From: Capsicum annuum
Lineage: Eukaryota; Streptophyta; Magnoliopsida; Solanales; Solanaceae
Assembly (NCBI RefSeq): GCF_002878395.1
Contig: NW_025892689.1
Location: forward strand, 43,695-107,694
Reading direction: 5' to 3'
DNA length: 64,000 bases
The translations under genes and the position numbers were made by a program. Below, piece by piece: positions 1-13,128 of the stretch. Each line of letters opens with the position of its first letter. Position 1 is the first letter of the stretch. The notes under the pieces were generated by a model. That model worked only from the letters and a program-made list of their open reading frames with translations. It ran no database searches and was not told the origin of the DNA.

Positions 1-72
1 AAATGTGGCACCCAACACACCCATGTACAAGACTTTACTAGATATGGCTTTTCGACTTCTTAGGACTCTATT

Positions 73-93
73 GAACCTTAGTCTCTGATGCCA
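73..93 (-). other. Primer-binding site of element G
   Basis: Read on the minus strand this stretch begins TGGCATCAGAGAC and lies 4 bp inside the LTR end. It matches the initiator-Met tRNA primer site (usual form TGGTATCAGAGC) with one change. It shows that the LTR at 98-2633 is a 5' LTR and that the body of G lies off the left edge. Bases 1-72 are untranslated leader; no gag start is visible. Confidence 0.75.
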
Positions 94-97
94 TATT

Positions 98-2633
98 TGA
101 AATGACCCGATTTGCTAAACCGGAATGCTACACGGTGCTCATGACTTCGAAGGACCACAAGCTAACCCATGACTGATATCTGTACCTGTATACTATATAA
201 GATTACATAATAATGCAAAAACATGCAATAAATGGCCATAAGGTTCGTTCATGAACATAACTGAATCACATAATATCTGTGTGGGGTAACAGAATCCTAA
301 AACAAAATTGAAATTATTGAAGTCTAAACATGATAGTCTGTATCTAGTCTTCATCTAGTCTGAAAGCTTCTATTGTCTGAAGAATATGAATAAGGATTTG
401 ATGGGACATGTTCCCAACTAACTCCAACTAATAAGCTAATCAATGATATAATAAGAAAATCACTATGTCCTTGAAGGATAAGGACTCACTTCTAATCTGA
501 CTGCTGAAACTGGAATCTATTGCTATTCTAGAACTCGTGTCTCTGAACCTATGGTGTAACATAAAAACAAAGCACCATTGCGTGAATGCGTCAGTACATA
601 TGTACTGAGTATACATGTGAGGTAGGCGAAATGCAAAGGTTCACATACATGCTAATGCTAATTGACTGTCTAACATGAACGTAAGAATGAACACATAATT
701 ATGTAACTGTAACTGATAACATGATATCGTGATTACTGAATCTGAATACTGATAACATGACATGATTGATAACATGAATGACTGTATTTGAGTATAATTG
801 ATAACATGGGTGATTGTAGCTGACACTCCTAAATCTGATGGAACTATTTGAGTTTCGTGCTGTATCTGAGTTGACTATATCTGACATTCCTGAAATCTGA
901 AGAACTATCTGAGTTCTATTACTGAGACTGATTAACTGTATTTAACAATCCTGATTCTATAACATGAAACTATGGGAAGTAGTATCTAACCGATATGCCC
1001 CAAATATGCTATAATAGCTGAGCTGAGGTTCAATCTATGCCCTGATTGGAAGGGTGTCAATATCGTGCCACTGGTAAGGACAACATATGAGTAACCCTCA
1101 TGTAATAGGTAACTCTAGAGAGAATAGTGGGAACCCTCACATAACAGGTTAAGCCACCTCATCAGCTCTCATATAATAGGCTACGATGTCTCAACCTACC
1201 CAGGCTACATAGTTCTGGAACACAAGGATTGCTTCTAAGAATCACACGCTCGTACAACAGGTGAGTCCCCATCCTTGGGTACACTCTGTTCTAATTCCTA
1301 CTGCCATCTGAATAGACACTGAACATGGTTTGCTGAATTGAACTGAGCATGGACTGAGTTACTTAATTTCTGTGGCTGACAAAAATACTACTTATATCTG
1401 ACCACTGACTGAGTCATGAGATCATGGAGATTTTTCCTGAGTCATAAGACTATCTGAAGTCTAAGAGTTCATATCTTTACTGAGAGTATCGTGAAAACAT
1501 GACATGGGTCAAGGCACACAGCTAATATTTCAGGTACAAGTACCCCCAGGACTCGATAGAAGGAAACTTACATAACATGTTTTACTTGAAGACTTGACTA
1601 TCGTCAAATACATACTACCTTCATAGGAGCATTTCATCAAATATGTAATAGGCATGATCTTGTTCATACATGGGGATTTCATGATATCATGCTAGTTAGA
1701 CAATATTCCTTCATCTAGGCATTTAATAAAACATATGACATGCATGATATATGTAAACATCATTATTCAATTCTAATTTCATCATTCAAGGGTTTAAATC
1801 TTAGGGTTGCATGAATCTATGGCTATAGTAATTAAACCCACATAGAAACTATCAACAATCATGGAGTAGAATACAATTTCAGATCTATCAAACCTAAACA
1901 TGAGCAGCCAAAACATGAAAACATATAGAAAATCCATAACTTGAGTATAGAAAAGGGATTCTTGGACTTTATGGACGAAAGGAGTCCATGAATGAAAACT
2001 GATACCTTAGCTCGTGATTTCCCAAAGATTGATGGTGAAACCTTCTTGAAATTGGACCTTCTATGAAAGCCCTAGCTTGAGTTCTTGAGTGTATTTGAGA
2101 AAAACATCAATATTTTGGATGAATAAGGGCTAAATCCCGTGTTTGGAAGCTTATATTGGGGGGGAGGGGAATTGACCCTTTTAACCCTGGACACGTAATT
2201 TAATTTTTAGTAAATATTCCTGAATTGGGCCCTTGGCACGACGCGGTGTTATCGCGCCGTGTCATTGGAAATTGACAATTGGGAAACTAGATGATGGCAC
2301 AATTTGGAGCTATCATATTTCCACCTTGTCTACGACCTGGAAGTTTGGTTCGACACACCAGTATCGCAGAGCAACACTGGAATTCGACAATGTTCATTTG
2401 AGCTATCCCCGCGACGCGCTGAAGGCTCAGGTCAAACACTATCTCACTAAAAAGGCTCTAACTCTTCGCCCGGGTGTCGGATTTGGGCAAATTATATATC
2501 GAAGAAAAGCTTATTCAATTTCTCACATGAAAATTATGGAAATACCATGTGTATAAGAATGAATTATTATTTCAAATAAAGTTCTAACATCCTTAAGACA
2601 ATTTTCGAGCTAAGAAAAAGCACGGGTATTACA
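98..2633 (-). mobile_element. 5' LTR of gypsy element G (family 1)
   Basis: On the minus strand the LTR opens TGTAATACCC at 2633 and closes with GGGTCATTTCA at 98. It is alignable by eye with the LTRs of S1, B and E: they share the block around 1030-1070 (opposite strand: segment with gtcaatatcgtgccac), the tract on leaving the CG-rich module, and the terminal block next to the primer site. A TATA-like ccaatataagc (minus) is near 2150-2160. Around 700-810 there are several short copies of gataacatg. It sits in the integrase of old element H, whose sequence resumes at 2634. The partner LTR and TSD copy are outside the window. Confidence 0.85.
2225..2435 (-). repeat. CGCG-rich module in LTR of G
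   Basis: A short GC-rich island in an otherwise AT-rich LTR, with repeated words such as acgacgcgg, atcgcgccgtg and cgcgacgcg. The same kind of module recurs at the same LTR position in S1, both LTRs of B, and E. An open frame of about 107 codons crosses it, but it is a by-product of GC content with no family resemblance. Confidence 0.6.
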
Positions 2634-3263
2634 AGTTCAATCTTGTAAGTCAACCCACCGAGCATCAAGTGCTAAACCATCACTTGTTGGCACACTATGC
2701 ATTTAGCCACAAAACTGGTCATATCTCACTTTGTATTTTTCTACCAATAAATATTCTTAAGATAAAGATATATCTTTTTTGATCCAGGATGAATGATATA
2801 TTGTGACTCATGAGCCTCATCCAAGATCCTCTTTCTTAACCCATCTATATCAGGAACACATAATCTGCCTTGGTACCTTAAGATACTTTCTCCACCAATC
2901 TCAAAAGATATGACCTTTTGCCACCCCACATCCCCCCTTAATCTTTATTAAGGCAGGATCCAGTACCTGTTTTTCTTTTATTTCAGCAGCAAGGGATGAC
3001 TTCGCCACATCTTGCACAAACACACCACCCTCTTCAGAGTTCAAGAGACAAACTCCAAGGTTATCTAAATGGTGAATATCTTTTACCAAATCCCACTTAT
3101 CCTCATCTACATGACCTATACTCCCAATGGATGACCTGCTAAGAGCATCAGCAACCACATTAGCTTTACCTGGGTTATAATGGAGATTCATATCATGATA
3201 TTTCAGAAACTCAAGTGACCTCATTTGCCTAAGATTCAACTCCTTTTAAGCTAACACATATTG
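2634..3263 (-). pseudogene. pol: Element H pol fragment: RNase H tail, linker and integrase zinc domain
   Basis: Minus-strand remnant of a chromovirus polyprotein. Reading leftward from 3263 come the end of RNase H (NLRQMRSLEFLKYHD), the PGKANVVADALSR block, the linker ending in GRLCVPDIDGLRKRILDEAH, and the integrase zinc finger (HPGSKKIY then KCIVCQQV). Stops interrupt the last part. The catalytic integrase core is missing because G inserted at 2634. The upstream half of RNase H lies at 47208-47375 on the far side of L, and the reading frame is continuous if L and one TSD copy are ignored. H is therefore the oldest recognisable target in the stack. Confidence 0.8.
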
Positions 3264-3887
3264 TGTCACGACCCAATTTCTTAGGTTATGATGGCACCTA
3301 CAATAACCCACTAGTAGGCAAGCCAACCTAAAGTCCGAAAAGGCTAATAACGGACTTCTCAACAATATAAGAAAAGAATGTGGAATATATAAAGTAAAGA
3401 TCAAAACATCATAGAATCCTAAAACTTGGTGGTATCAGTATAAGAAAATCGAAATACAAAAGAGTACAAAAGTGAAATGTCAAGGAGAAATAATCTAATA
3501 TATCTTATCTATGAATACAACATGGAGACTAGTCTAATACATAAGAGTAAGATAAGTAATACTCCAAATGTTAGGAGCTCATACTAAGTCTCCAAACCAC
3601 AGCTGCTCCACAAGATGCACACATCAACAGGATAACCTGTACTATGATCAACAGGGTTGTATGAGTACCAAATGAATGGTACTTAGTAGGAAACTTCCAA
3701 CTAAGCTCCAAAGGAAAAACAAATATATACAACATATAAACAAAATGGAAACTACACCCAAAAGTCCAGAAATCATATGAAAAGTTAATGAGATAATAGG
3801 GAACAACTATCCTGTTCCAGCCACAATCAATAGACGTCAATATTATACCATATATCCTGGACCAATATACGAATGAAAAGCTAAGGA

Positions 3888-3919
<32 letters not shown>

Positions 3920-4589
3920 CATTATACAAGGCCAAGAAATAATATACAATATGTACAAATAAAGGAAGGGATATATGATAGTGCCATAACTTCGGATAGC
4001 TATATATATATATATATATATAAACATAAGGTCATATCAAGCATAACCTAGATAACCATACCCTCATTTTAAGACCTAATTATAATACCACTAGGATCTA
4101 AGGCTACGATGTTCGGGGTTTATAATCCACATAACTAGACATGATATAATCGTGCATCAAAATGCAGTCATAAGATAAAAAGGGCCAAAAACATACCTCG
4201 AATATCAATACCAAATCAATTGCCAATCTGTCATAAGATAGCCATAATAATGATCATAATAATGATAATAACAATATTAATTACAACATGAATAACTGGC
4301 TACTCCAGAAAACCATACACCTAATCAAGCCTATGCGTACCCCTACTACCCAAGACATGAAAGGTTAAATCAACACGTAACAACACAAGCCATATTCTTC
4401 ACCCATGTTTATGCAACTGTCTCATACCGATTAATAGACATAGGTACATATTAGTGATTGTTGATGCGCATGCAGGAATAAATGTAAGGTAAACAACTAA
4501 TATCATAATTTACTTGAACTATCATAATCATGACCATCATTATCATAAACAACCTCTATCTTTTTTGGTTATCAACGTATCATTGTAAT

Positions 4590-4813
4590 ATCCTCCAGCC
4601 CTGTCAGGTATCAATATCATCATAATAACATCCTCTGGCCTTGTTGGGTATCAATATCCCAATAGTATCCTCCAACCTTGTCGGGTATCAATATCACAAT
4701 AGTACCCTCAAGCCTTGTTACGTATCAATATCGATATAGTATCCTCTGTCCTTGCCTGATATCAGTATCACAATATTTTCCCTAGCCTTCTTGAGTATCA
4801 GTATCATCACAAC
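4590..4813. repeat. 37-bp minisatellite, about six units
   Basis: Units start at 4590 (40 bp), 4630, 4667, 4704, 4741 (each 37 bp) and 4778 (partial). Each carries a variant of atcctc..ccttgt..gtatcaatatca. Units differ at several positions, so the array is old. It lies in the LTR portion absent from the right-hand LTR of L. Confidence 0.85.
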
Positions 4814-6045
4814 TACCATTACGGAATAACATATACTAGTATACTCATGAATATAATCAAATCACCATAAATTATCTATCTAGACAATATTTCTTAACTA
4901 CTCATCATTAGCTGACCAATGCTTATAATAATGAAACCACTAGTTCACTAGGTATCACCCGACCTCGAATTATCAGCCTAAACATTAACCTCATTCAAAG
5001 GATAGCAACTAACTATTATTTATTAGATAGCCGACATCTGACATCTAGCCAAGGTTTATCACTAGACCATAATCACCATTTATCTAATATTTCATATTAT
5101 ATAATAATAATATAATCGTTAACTAGTATTAGACAACACATAACCACTTATCATCTAACTATCTTTTATTAACTAACATCATTTATTAACTAACCATCCT
5201 TAACAAACTAGTTCTTGTTTAACTATTCATTACTAAACCATTTAGCCATTAATCATCATTATTAACTAGCCACCTCTTATTATCAATATCACATATTATA
5301 TAACCTCGTTAATACATAACTACTCACTTAACAACTAATCGACATTTATAAACTTAGGTGTCAATATCACTAATATTTGCCTTGATAAACTCGACATTAT
5401 CATTAGCCACATATCAACCATCTCTAACTATCATATTTTAACTAAAAAATATTTTTTAAGGAATACATTAGATTCCTAGCCATCAAGTGATATAGTCTCC
5501 TAATAGACAACTAACAACCACATAGCTTAACGCTTAATTAGGTAGAACAATTATAATATCACATTTTAACTAGAATCATATAAGTTACCGATACAATAAT
5601 CATGAATGTACCAAATCTATGCATGCCATCACCGATAGCCAATCAAATTAGTCATAACAAATATACCTCCCTCTATCCCATACCAGAGAAATGTGTATAG
5701 AAAATATGTATATGAATCCATAAACTGTAATCATATCCCTTTACAATAATAAACACTTCTCAAATATCTAATCAAATAATCATAACACATCCTTTGTCCC
5801 AATAATATATATTTAGAATAACAACAACATCATAATCACAGCCTTAGGCCCATATACATATCTAAAACTCATATCAATAGTGATATGATAAGTCGTAGCA
5901 CATCTCCAGTCATCTCACATATAGGAGGCATAATATCAATAAGCATGTAATCATCTCTCACATAGGAGGTATTGCACGTATAAGATATCTAATAACAATA
6001 GGTCATACATCATGACTATGAATATTATCTTCTCTCTAGGGCAGT

Positions 6046-6240
6046 TGTCATATCTAAGAGAAATATCATCTCTATAAGCCCAACGATCATAACCAAAAAG
6101 GCAATACTATCTCTATAGGCACAACAATCATATTTAAAAGAAAATAGTATCTCTATAGGCCAATCATCAAGTCTAAGAGAAATAACATCTCTATAGGCTA
6201 ATCATCATGTCTAAGAGAAAATAGCAGCTTTATAGGCCAC
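6046..6240. repeat. Tandem repeat of about 37-44 bp in left LTR of L
   Basis: Five imperfect units, each with a form of tatctctataggc, then aatcatc, then tctaagagaaa. The equivalent array is present in the right LTR at about 45226-45410, so it predates the insertion of L. Confidence 0.75.
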
Positions 6241-8051
6241 ATAACTTATCTAAAGGGGATGTCATTTCTAAATTCCCAATATAACTTCTACAAGGAGTAT
6301 CATAGCATAGCCCAAAACCCACGAATTTGGGGAGTATCAATACAAGCTACCAAGTCATGAAGTAACCTTGTACTAAGGTTTACTATCCTCATCTATGTCT
6401 AACCTCCAAAACTAAGTCCATAAGACTAACACAAGTCTAGGCCTAAATGGGTCAAACGATCCCACTTCTAAACCTCAATTTCCATAATAAGTTATATCAT
6501 GCACCAACTAGGCTAAAGTATCTATTCTAACTTCTAAATGTTAAATAAGCCATATTACCACCTAGGATAGGAGCTTTGACTGAAAATAAGGGTACTAAAG
6601 TTCACTCAACCCAAAATACAGTTTCAAGCCTACCACACTAGTCCAATAAGGTCAAATCTACAATGCATGCTTCAAATGCTAAAACCATAGCCCAAATATA
6701 GCATTACATCATAACCATGCTACAACTAATTTAAACTAAAGAGAGAAGGTAATAGGATTCAAAAGGTTTTTAAACATATCATCTTATATGTCCAAAACCC
6801 TCATCTAATCCCCAAAGCATCAATAATAAAGGATAAGCTACTCTAAATTAAGCCTAACATCCAAATTCACATGCAATACATATCATACATCATCTATGAA
6901 AAAGAGTAGAAAGAGGCCTACCTTGAAGCCGAACTGTAAAATATCATATTATGAACCATATTATCTTCTTCACTTCATAATCCCCAAAATGTCATCACAC
7001 TAACAAAACCATAATCTACTCATCAATATGAGTCTAACAATACCCACACTGCACTATTGTTCTTTGGGTCCAAAAATGACACCAAAACCCCTAAGTGGGT
7101 CCTATATTCGGACAAAGAGTTTCCAAGACCAACCCACATTTTAAATATCATTGGGGAGTTATAACCCTCAATGAATTTGTGTAAAACAACCATATTTGGG
7201 GCTAAAATCAAGCCTCAATCCATTAAGTGATTTGGGGTCTTAAAATCAAGAAATCCACACCAAAATTGAAGGAATCTTAACTTAGATTTGATTTTAACTG
7301 CAAATACACAAGCTATTCAAAATCCTAATCAACCCATAAGACTCACTTTAAGGATCTTACACTTTATTAGGGTTTGGGGACTCAAAGCAACAGAATAAAT
7401 GGCCAATTCTCGAACAAAAATAACTATTCAAAGACCCAGCCCAGGCCTTCATTCCTCGTGATCGTGCATATGTAGGCTATATTCATGGTAGTCATGATCG
7501 TGCTAAGGCCTTCATGATCACGGTCTTGACTACACTAGATGACAGCTGAAACTTGAAATTTTATTCCAAGTATTGTCCAACGCCTCAGGATGCATCCAAA
7601 ATCTAATTTTTGCAAACAAAATATGTAACCACACTTAATTCAATATTTCGGATGCATTGGCCAAGTCAAATTTTCAATTCAAGGTTGTTTTGACCAAATA
7701 TGGATCTCAAACCTAAACTTTTAAATTTTTAACTTTCTAATTAATAGGTTAAAATAAGATCAGGTACATTAGGACCCAAACCAAAGGTCTACCAAGCCTA
7801 AAGTTGATATTATAGATTTAATGGCGCATTCAAAATTTACATCCAAGATTGTTTCACTAAAGTTTTCACCCAATGGCTATTTGGAACCAGCGAAGGCTTC
7901 TAAATAGGGAATTGGCTCTAAAAACCAAACAAACTGCTCGATAACCAAACTGTTGATCCCAATAAATTATAAATGATGTAGGGAATCTATTAACAAGATC
8001 AAATGGTGAAGATAAGCATAAATACAGAAAATGACCTAAAGGGTCATTACA

Positions 8052-8080
8052 ATATCCACTACTAAAAGGACTTTCATCCT
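8052..8080 (-). other. Polypurine-tract region of element L
   Basis: On the minus strand this reads ggatgaaagtcc, then ttttagtagtggatat, directly before the TGTAATGACC start of the 3' LTR. It is in the expected position for second-strand priming but interrupted by pyrimidines, so it is either degenerate or weak. Element A inserted a few bases away, at 8087. Confidence 0.5.
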
Positions 8081-8086
8081 TGAAAA

Positions 8087-8915
8087 TGTTATATCTTGGG
8101 TTTTGGCCTTAGTAAATTTCCAAGAATTCTAGTTCTATAGACTCAATATTACTATAGGGTACGATCTATATGTTAGGGTATGAATGATAGGGTCCTATCA
8201 TATGCTGACCAGTGTTAGTTGGTGGGATAGTTTTGGTTACTAGAATGGTTAGAACTTAGAGATACGAGTCATAGGGCTTGGTATGAGTCATATCTAGGAC
8301 TTGTATGGTGGACAATGTTTGATCCTCCTAGTATTTAATTCTGCTAAGGATACAAGTAATGGGTACGGATTGTATGCTATGGTCACGACTTGGTTAGATG
8401 AGTCGTATACTAAGTAGTATTTGATCCAAGGGTTGAGGCTTGGATACAAGTGGTGGAAACCAATCATATGGAAGGATACGACTCATAAGGTTTAGTCGTA
8501 TCCCTGGGATGGGATTTTATGCAACTTAAGTAGGGGTATTCTAGACATTTTCCTACTTAACCTAATTAGAACCCATGACTTCTAATATACTTAGAAGGTT
8601 ATTTACCCTATTATTTTATTCATTAAAACTTAGACACTATTCTAGACATCCAGTAATTCTTTCATGAGTTTTGGGGCAAGGAAGCTAGGGTTCAACTAAG
8701 GGATTGCTTTGGGGATTGATTTGGTGATTTTCTTCTGTCTTGTTTCTTGGTTTAAGGCATGATTCTTTTGCCTCATGTAATTTTAACAAAAGGCATAGTT
8801 TATATACTCGGGGATTTTGATATAAATTCTTGGATATGGTTTCCCATGGTTTTAATTATGTTTTTATATACATTAATGGTAGTTTTGGAAAATTGGATTT
8901 CATGCTAATGGTTTA
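8087..8915 (+). mobile_element. 5' LTR of element A, first part
   Basis: It matches the first part of the 3' LTR at 37234 onward, including the block around 8190-8260 (ctgaccagtgttagttggtggg) and the end near ttttaattatgttttt. It breaks at gttta, where solo LTR S1 begins, and resumes at 30994. Confidence 0.85.
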
Positions 8916-9124
8916 TATAATATCCTACCCTTCTTCTAGTTTAAATTCATCTCTAGAACTTCAAAGATCTTTCTTCAAAGAGGAATATATTTTATCCCAG
9001 AGAAATTTTTTAATATTTGACATTTTATCCCGTGGGAAATCGAATAAGCTTTCCATCGATAGCAAATTTGCCCAAATCCGACACTCGGGCGAAGAGTTAG
9101 AGCCATTTTAGTGAGATAGTGTAC

Positions 9125-9345
9125 CACCTAAAACTTTAGCACGTCGCGGAGCAAGCCAAAATAGTAATTGTCAAAATCTGGTAAGCCTCCACAATTCCAC
9201 CATATTGCAGAGGCTTTCTAGTTTGCAACCAAGGTGGCAACGCAATTTTCACCACATCACGCCAAGGCTCAGTTTCCCAATTGTCCAATTTCTAGTAAGT
9301 TGGAGCGATTATGACGGTTGCGCCAGCATGTAAAATTAGGATTTT
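9125..9345 (+). repeat. CGCG-rich module in S1
   Basis: Words such as agcacgtcgcgga, cacatcacgcc and gcgattatgacgg occupy the same place in the LTR as the modules of B, G and E. It is more decayed than the others, with several CG dinucleotides already TG or CA. Confidence 0.5.
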
Positions 9346-10706
9346 TCCAATTCCGGATTTTAATTCCAAGGGAAAACGGTCATTTTTTTGCCCCTAGATA
9401 TACTCTTTAAAATGAGATTTCTCATTATTTCACCCAAATATACTAGTTTTCTCTCAATTTTCTTCAAGAACAACCATTAGGGTTCATAACTCAAGACCCA
9501 AGTCATCAAGATTCCTCCATAAATCTTTCAAGAATTATATAACAAGTTATGTTAGATGTTGATTCTTGGATTTCTTCCACCCAAGAAGCTCAAGAATCCT
9601 TTTCAAAATTTTGAGGTTTACGTATTTATGAGATTTCATGATTTATGTGTATTAAAGTTCATGATTTTGTATTGTTGGGTTTTAATTCAAGATTTAAACT
9701 ACCAATTTCAAGAGTTGATTCTAGTATATGATGAATTGTATGATGTTCATGATAAACCCTCTTTAAGTTTCATGATATTGATGTATTCATAATGATTAAG
9801 TATAGAATTTGTGGTATAACCAAAGCATGCTCCCCATATGTTTGATAGAATGCTTAAGTAAAGATAATAACTAGTGCATGCCAAGCATTTGTTGAAATGC
9901 CTTAGTGAATGTATTATGATAAGTTTCATGCATTCTTATCCATGTGCATTTCTTATTGAACAACTATGAGATATTAGTAAGCATTCCCTATACATTTACA
10001 TGTGTATGACATTCAAGTGATTGACGAGATATCGAATTGATTGAGTTGTGAATGAAAGTCCATGGTCATGATTATTCAAGAATGGTTATGTTTTACTTTT
10101 ATGTTATCAAGTACTGGGGGTATTTATACCCGACAACTTAGCTATTGTCTAGAGCTAGTGTAAGTTTTCATGATAATCTCAGTCAAGCCATGATCCTTAA
10201 AACTCAAAGTCTATTACAGAATTCAGTACTCTCAGATAGTTACAGAACTTAAAAACTCTCAGTAATCTAAGTATCATTAGCATTCCACCTTCAGTTTAAA
10301 TCTTAGTAGTATTCAAGAATTCAGTTTCAGACCTCAGTAGAATTCAAGTAATCAATTTAGAACTTAGTATCATCCAGTCAAATAATGAGATTTAGAAGTA
10401 TTCTGTCAGATAATGGAATCAAGTAAACTCAGTTAGATCAGTCAAGTAAGATAATCAGTAATAGATTCAACTCAGTCTAGTATAGACTGAGAATTAGTTT
10501 AGTGTCTTTCAGTTGGGAGTAGGAACTATCACCGAGCGAGTGTAGGGATGAAGGCTTCCCCGTTAGAGAGGTAGAGTCATTAGTAATAGTCCTTGAACTC
10601 TAGAACTGCGTAGCCAGCGCAGGACCAGGAGTCACCCATTAGATTAGGGTGTCACTATCATATTGCCTTAGGCTTGACTTCCTATTCAGGGTCAACTATT
10701 AGAGAG

Positions 10707-12930
10707 TGTAATACCCCATACTTTTCCTAGCTAATTTCATCTCAAGAATGTCTAGTATTATTTTCTAAATTGAATAATGGTTATACCATGAGGAATTTTC
10801 AAGCTTTTCACTTTTTGTCATATGGAAAATTAATAAGCTTTCCATCAATATAAGATTCACCCAAAATCGATAATCGAGTCAAAAGTTATGACTATTTTAA
10901 GTTCCCATCGTAAAACAATACCATATTAGTCAGTGGAACTCTATGCCATAAAAGGAAATGGCATTTGGCAAATTCCAGTAAAGGTCTGCGATTATGGTGC
11001 ATCGCGCTTGGGTCCAAAATTCAGAATTATCCTTTTCCAGTGTCTTAGCACAATTTTCTCCACGTCGCGCAAAGGTTCCAGGTTGGAAAAGAAGGGGCAA
11101 CGTGATGGATCCGCATCGCGCCATCCCTCAGTTTCCCAATTGTCAAATTCCAGTGACACGATGCGATAGCACCACGTCACGCCAGTGGTTCAATTTAGGA
11201 AATTTTTATTAAAATTACAAGATGCATCCAGGGTTAAAAGGTTCAATTTCCCACCTCTATTTAAGTCATTTAACACGTGATTCATCTACTTTTCACCCTA
11301 AATACACTCTCTTCTCTTAAAAAACTCTCAAGAACAACCTAGGGTTTTTCATAGAAGATTCAGAATTAAGAATTTCCTCTATTAATCTTTACGAAATCAC
11401 AAACTAAGGTATGCGTAGTGTTCATTCATGGACTCCTTTCATCCATGAAGCCTAATAATCTCTTTTCTAAGTTTAATTTTATGGATTTCTTTATGAATTT
11501 CATGTTGGGTTTGTTTTGTTTATATTGTGAATGATCAATTGAATTCAAATCCATATTGGGTGATCAATTTTATGTGGAATTGATTTTTATAAATGTATAT
11601 TCATATGAACCTATGAATAAACCCTAGATGAATCATAAATGATTAATTATTATACAATGTTGTCTACATGTACTATGCCTACCATGTTTTCGATTAAATT
11701 CCTAGATAAAGGAACAATGTCCAACTAGTATGATATCATGAAATCCCCATGTATGTGCAAGTTATGCCTATCAGATATTTTGATGGAATGCTTCTATAAA
11801 TGTATTATGGATTATGATGTTAGTTATATGTTCAAGTAAGTTATGCTTGGTCAGTTTTCCTTCCATCGAGTCCTGGGTGTACTTATACTCGAAATATTAG
11901 TTATGTGCCTAGAGCCATGTCATGTTTCCACGATACTCTCAGTCAAGCTATGAATCATTAGACTTCAGAAAGTTTAATGACTCAGGAAATCTCTATGATC
12001 TCATGAACTCAGTCATTTCTTAGGTATCAGTAATATTCCTTCAGTTAGCAAAATTCAGTAACTTAGTCCATGTTCAGTGTCTATTCAAATGGGAGTAGGA
12101 ATTAGCACTGAGTGAACCCAAGGATGGGAACTCAAATATTATATGAGGGTATGATTCTTAGAAGTAATCCTTGCATTTGAGAACTATATAGCCAGCATAG
12201 GTTGAGACATCATAACCTGCTATATTAGGGTAGATGAGATGGCTTAGCCTGCTATATGAGAGTTCCCATCATTCTCACTAAAGTTACCTATTATATTAGG
12301 GTCACTCACCTATTATCCTTACCAGTGGCGTGGTATTGACACCCTTCCAATCAGGGCATAGATTGGACTCTAATTCAACTATAATGCATCATTTGGGGCA
12401 TGTCGGTTAGATAACTACCTCCTATAGTCTCAGTATCATTCTCAGTAATAGAACTTAGATAGTTCTTCAAATTTTAGGACTATCAGATATAGTCAACTTA
12501 GATAAAGGATAAAACTCAGATAGTTTCATTAGATTTAGGACTATCAGATACAGTCACTTATGTTATCAATTATATTCAGATTCAATAATCATGTTATCAT
12601 AGTATTAGTGTTAGTTGTTATGTCTCATACATGTATTCTTATGCTCATAATAGTTAGCCAATTATTATGATTGTTCATGCATATGAACCCCATACATTTA
12701 GCCTACCTCACATGTATACCAGTACATTCAATGTACTGACGCATTTGTGCTATGGTGTCTTATACCATAGGTTCAGAGACACAAGCTCTAGATCAGTAGT
12801 AGATTCTAGTTTTAGTAGTTAGAGTTAGAAGTGAGTCCCCATCATTTGAGGACATGATTATTCCCTATTATCTCATTAATTAGTTTATTATTTAGAGTTA
12901 GTTGGGGATATGTCCTATCAGCTTCTTTGA
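10707..12930 (+). mobile_element. 5' LTR of element B, 3'-truncated
   Basis: It opens TGTAATACCCC and matches 27242 onward (about 7 mismatches in the first 85 bases). Similarity stops close to 12930, just after gttggggatatgtcc, where the 3' LTR continues for a further 270 or so bases but this copy runs directly into gag coding. A TATA-like ctatttaag lies at about 11258-11266. Confidence 0.8.
10925..11195 (+). repeat. CGCG-rich module in 5' LTR of B
   Basis: Repeated words gcatcgcgc, cacgtcgcgc, gatccgcatcgcgcc and cacgtcacgcc stand out against AT-rich surroundings. Several overlapping short frames on both strands here arise from the GC content and are not genes. Confidence 0.65.
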
Positions 12931-13128
12931 ATGCTGAGAGTGCTGAGCTTGCTGCATATCAGTTGTAGGATACTACTCACACTTAGTTCAAGCAGTAGAA
13001 GTCAGAAAGAGTAGATGATGCAGGGCTAGTTGAGTGGGAAGAGTTTTCATCTACTTTCATTGATAGATTCTTTCCCCTAGAGCTTAGGGAAGCTAAGGTG
13101 TTAAAATTCATCAACCTTAGGCAGCGCA
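12931..13128 (+). pseudogene. gag: Element B gag, N-terminal side remnant
   Basis: The translation shows the chromovirus gag core: AESAELAAYQL, then a decayed segment with two stops, then EWEEFSSTFIDRFFPLELRE and FINLRQ. The start of gag is lost to the deletion that fuses it to the LTR at about 12930. It is cut at 13128 by element C; the next gag residues continue in frame at 22705 (NMTVKDYSLKFTQLARYAP). Confidence 0.85.

Larger units (their letters stand above)
3264..8051 (-). mobile_element. Left (3') LTR of element L, about 4.8 kb
   Basis: On the minus strand it opens TGTAATGACCC at 8051 and closes GGGTCGTGACA at 3264. It pairs with 43617-47207 over most of its length; for example the first 60 bases after 3266 and the block around 6600-7100 are recognisably the same. 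It contains (TA)n tracts at about 3890-3918 and 4001-4022, a 37-bp minisatellite (4590-4813) and another tandem array (6046-6240). About 1.3 kb (4290-5612) has no counterpart in the right LTR. Small open frames inside (for example 3571-3840 and 7023-7211) are not genes. Confidence 0.85.

Noticed and set aside
6046..6240. Regular repeats suggestive of a CRISPR array
   Set aside because: The units are contiguous imperfect tandem repeats without unique spacers, in a plant LTR; the same array occurs in the sister LTR.
10925..11212. CG-rich island with four overlapping frames, as a gene promoter or small gene
   Set aside because: It recurs at the same place in five LTRs, so it is part of the LTR, and the frames overlap on both strands without conservation.
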